Shown here piece after piece: positions 62,518 through 64,000 of a stretch of 64,000 nucleotides of DNA (its first letter is position 1; every line of letters begins with the position of its first letter). Position numbers and translations under genes: made by a program. The DNA is from Bog-756 sp963831535. Its GTDB lineage: Bacteria; Actinomycetota; Acidimicrobiia; Acidimicrobiales; RAAP-2. Under the pieces are notes generated by a model. That model was not told the origin of the DNA. It did not search any database and was given only the letters and a program-made list of their open reading frames with translations. The stretch covers positions 124,001 to 188,000 of the forward strand of contig CAWHQP010000007.1 in the NCBI GenBank assembly GCA_963831535.1. The letters are read 5' to 3'.

Positions 62518-62578
62518 ACCCGACACCTCCGCCCGCCCGGCCGCCCGCTTGCCCGATTCTGCCGGTCCGCTGTACCTC

Positions 62579-63391
62579 GTGATCGAAGGCCCTGTCGCCA
62601 CCGCGCACGTCCTGGTGGCTGCGGCCAGCACCAGCACCGATCCGGGCGGGGTCACCGGCTGGCTGCTGCACTTCCATGGTCCTACCGCCTATGTGATCGT
62701 CGGCTTCCTGGCCTTCGCTGAGGCCGCCCTGCTGGTGGGCTTTTTCATCCCGGGCGAGACGGCGGTGGTCATCGGCGGGGTGCTGGCGGGACTGGGTGCC
62801 GTCAACCTCGGGGTCATGATGGTCGTGGTGGTGGTGTGCGCCATCGTCGGGGACTCGGTCGGGTTCGAGGTGGGCAAGCGGGCCGGTCCCTACCTGCTTG
62901 AGCGGCGCCCCTTGAAGGGAAACGCCGCGGTCCGCAAGACGATGGGCATGCTTGAGCACTACGGCGGCCCGGCCGTCTTCCTCGGTCGCTTCGTGGCCTT
63001 CGCCCGTGCCCTCATCCCCGGTCTGGCCGGCATGAGCGGCCTCCGATATCGGGTGTTCCTCTTCTACAACGCCATGGGCGGGATCATCTGGGGCGTGGGC
63101 TACACGCTCCTCGGGTACGTGGTCGGTCTCTCCTTCGAGAGGATCCTGAAGGAGGTGGGACTGTGGTCGCTGGCCGGAGTGGGCGTCATCGTGGTCGTGG
63201 CCATCGTGGTCCGCCTGGTGCTGAAGCGACGTGAGCGCCGTCGGCTGGCCGTGGAGTTCGCCGGAGAGGACCCGTCCCTTGCCGACGGCGGCGGAACCAG
63301 GGACGGGGGTGATGGATCCGAAGGAAGCGACGGGGCGGACTCGGGTTCCGATGCGGAGTTGGGCGGCCGGGGAACGGCCGGGCCGGTCTGA
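62579..63391 (+). CDS. DedA-family membrane protein
   Basis: 270 residues, SNARE-associated/DedA family. The conserved GETAVVIGGVLAG, VCAIVGDSVGFEVGKRAG, FLGRFVAFARALIPGLAGMS with the re-entrant loop Arg and Pro, and FLFYNAMGGIIWG are seen. DedA proteins scramble or flip undecaprenyl phosphate or phospholipids. A Gly/Asp/Ser-rich cytoplasmic tail of about 45 residues is extra. The start is uncertain: GTG 62579 or TTG 62549. Confidence 0.85.
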   Translation: MIEGPVATAHVLVAAASTSTDPGGVTGWLLHFHGPTAYVIVGFLAFAEAALLVGFFIPGETAVVIGGVLAGLGAVNLGVMMVVVVVCAIVGDSVGFEVGKRAGPYLLERRPLKGNAAVRKTMGMLEHYGGPAVFLGRFVAFARALIPGLAGMSGLRYRVFLFYNAMGGIIWGVGYTLLGYVVGLSFERILKEVGLWSLAGVGVIVVVAIVVRLVLKRRERRRLAVEFAGEDPSLADGGGTRDGGDGSEGSDGADSGSDAELGGRGTAGPV

Positions 63392-63402
63392 CCCCGTGTC
63401 GC

Positions 63403-64000
63403 TCAGCCCGTCTCGGGATGGGTAGGTGTGGTGCCGTTGGCCAGCAGGTTGTCGAACCCGTCGGGGATGGACAGGAGTCCCGGAGCGGTTCCGGGCACGT
63501 CGGTGATCCCGTACTGCCAGACGATCGAGTCGGTGGTGGGGTCGATGACCACCATCCGATCGCGGTAGTCGTCATTGACCATGATCAGGCCGTTCGGGAG
63601 CCGCTCGGCGAGGGACGGTTTCTTCAGTGCCCCGTCTCCCGAGAGGGCATCGTAGGTCCAGGTCACCTTCCCCTCCCGGGTGAACTCCACGATGCGGCCC
63701 TCCGCCGGCGGGTCGTAGTCGGTCATCAGATAGCTGTCCGGTCCGAGCTGCTGGGGGTCCGAGGGATAGTTCACCGACGCCATGTGCACCGTCCACACCA
63801 GGGTCCCTTTGGGGGTGTACTCGTCGATCCACGACCCGTTGATCTCCGACACCAGGACGTTGCCGTCGGCCAGCGGCGTATCCCCGTTGGGGTAGGCGAT
63901 CGAGGTGGGGGGGACATGGGCGTCGGCCCCGTTACCGATCTGCTGGATGATCTGGCCCTGGGGGGAGATGAACAGGATCCGGTTGTTCGAGGCGTCGGCC
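63403..64000 (-). CDS. beta-propeller protein, 5' end outside the window
   Basis: At least 199 codons, running off the window. Repeats such as NRILFISPQGQIIQQIG, GSWIDEYTPKGTLVWTV, GRIVEFTREGKVTWTYD and DRMVVIDPTTDSIVWQYG are propeller blades of the NHL/PQQ or arylsulfotransferase type. The missing N-terminus prevents choosing between an enzyme and a binding protein. It converges on the DedA gene. Confidence 0.7.
   Translation of the reverse strand, partial: ADASNNRILFISPQGQIIQQIGNGADAHVPPTSIAYPNGDTPLADGNVLVSEINGSWIDEYTPKGTLVWTVHMASVNYPSDPQQLGPDSYLMTDYDPPAEGRIVEFTREGKVTWTYDALSGDGALKKPSLAERLPNGLIMVNDDYRDRMVVIDPTTDSIVWQYGITDVPGTAPGLLSIPDGFDNLLANGTTPTHPETG

Overview
The window is high-GC DNA from an actinobacterium, probably of class Acidimicrobiia. 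This is inferred from the high GC content, many GTG/TTG starts, F420/flavin luciferase-like oxidoreductases, leaderless-looking starts, and two secreted proteins built from GYWxVAxDGGxFxFGDAxFxGS-type repeats, which I associate with that class. No rRNA or ribosomal-protein gene is present to confirm it.

1-15.5 kb is a native-looking metabolic segment: dienelactone hydrolase, HemK/PrmC-like methyltransferase, DinB-like protein, LLM oxidoreductase, Baeyer-Villiger-type monooxygenase, DoxX membrane protein, HSL-type hydrolase, a DUF427/acyl-CoA thioesterase pair, a complete xylose/ribose-type ABC importer (9.0-12.5 kb), a metallo-beta-lactamase-fold protein, and a divergent MFS exporter/MarR pair with a clear operator. 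15.5-20.3 kb is a mobile-element zone: an IS481-like remnant and a complete IS1380-family element. The IS1380 element (18605-20268, flanked by CTAG duplications) sits in the signal-peptide codons of a secreted SGNH-hydrolase/repeat gene, and removing it restores the frame exactly. 20.4-28.8 kb holds a MacAB-like export operon with two adaptors and a DUF5666-like protein, divergent from a two-component system. 28.9-31.6 kb has a GH43-like secreted protein, an atypical orphan response regulator and an anchored protein of unknown function.

31.7-43 kb looks accessory and partly decayed: a 3' tRNA-Lys fragment, an AbiEii-like remnant, a TetR/aldo-keto reductase pair with twin operators, a beta-lactamase-fold hydrolase, an LLM oxidoreductase, a frameshifted uridine-kinase-like gene, a PIN/RHH toxin-antitoxin pair and a MazEF-type pair. 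40.7-58.1 kb contains the most interesting set: a processive family-2 glycosyltransferase, a membrane-fusion adaptor, a 1371-residue protein with three GH26-like domains (only the third with both catalytic glutamates), a lipoprotein, two sulfatase-superfamily enzymes (one Cys-type, one Thr-type), the PAPS-forming cysD-cysNC operon and a TauE/SafE permease. I read this as a candidate synthase-dependent exopolysaccharide assembly, turnover and possibly sulfation locus.

At 58.4-58.8 kb lie tRNA-Lys(CUU), tRNA-His(GUG) and tRNA-Arg(UCU). The 3' half of the tRNA-Lys gene is repeated in the same orientation at 31.74 kb, and a triply broken GNAT gene abuts the tRNA 3' end, which suggests a 26.7-kb island or its scar. 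58.9-64 kb carries a secreted beta-propeller/repeat protein, an orphan ParA with a zinc-ribbon partner, a DedA membrane protein and a truncated propeller gene.
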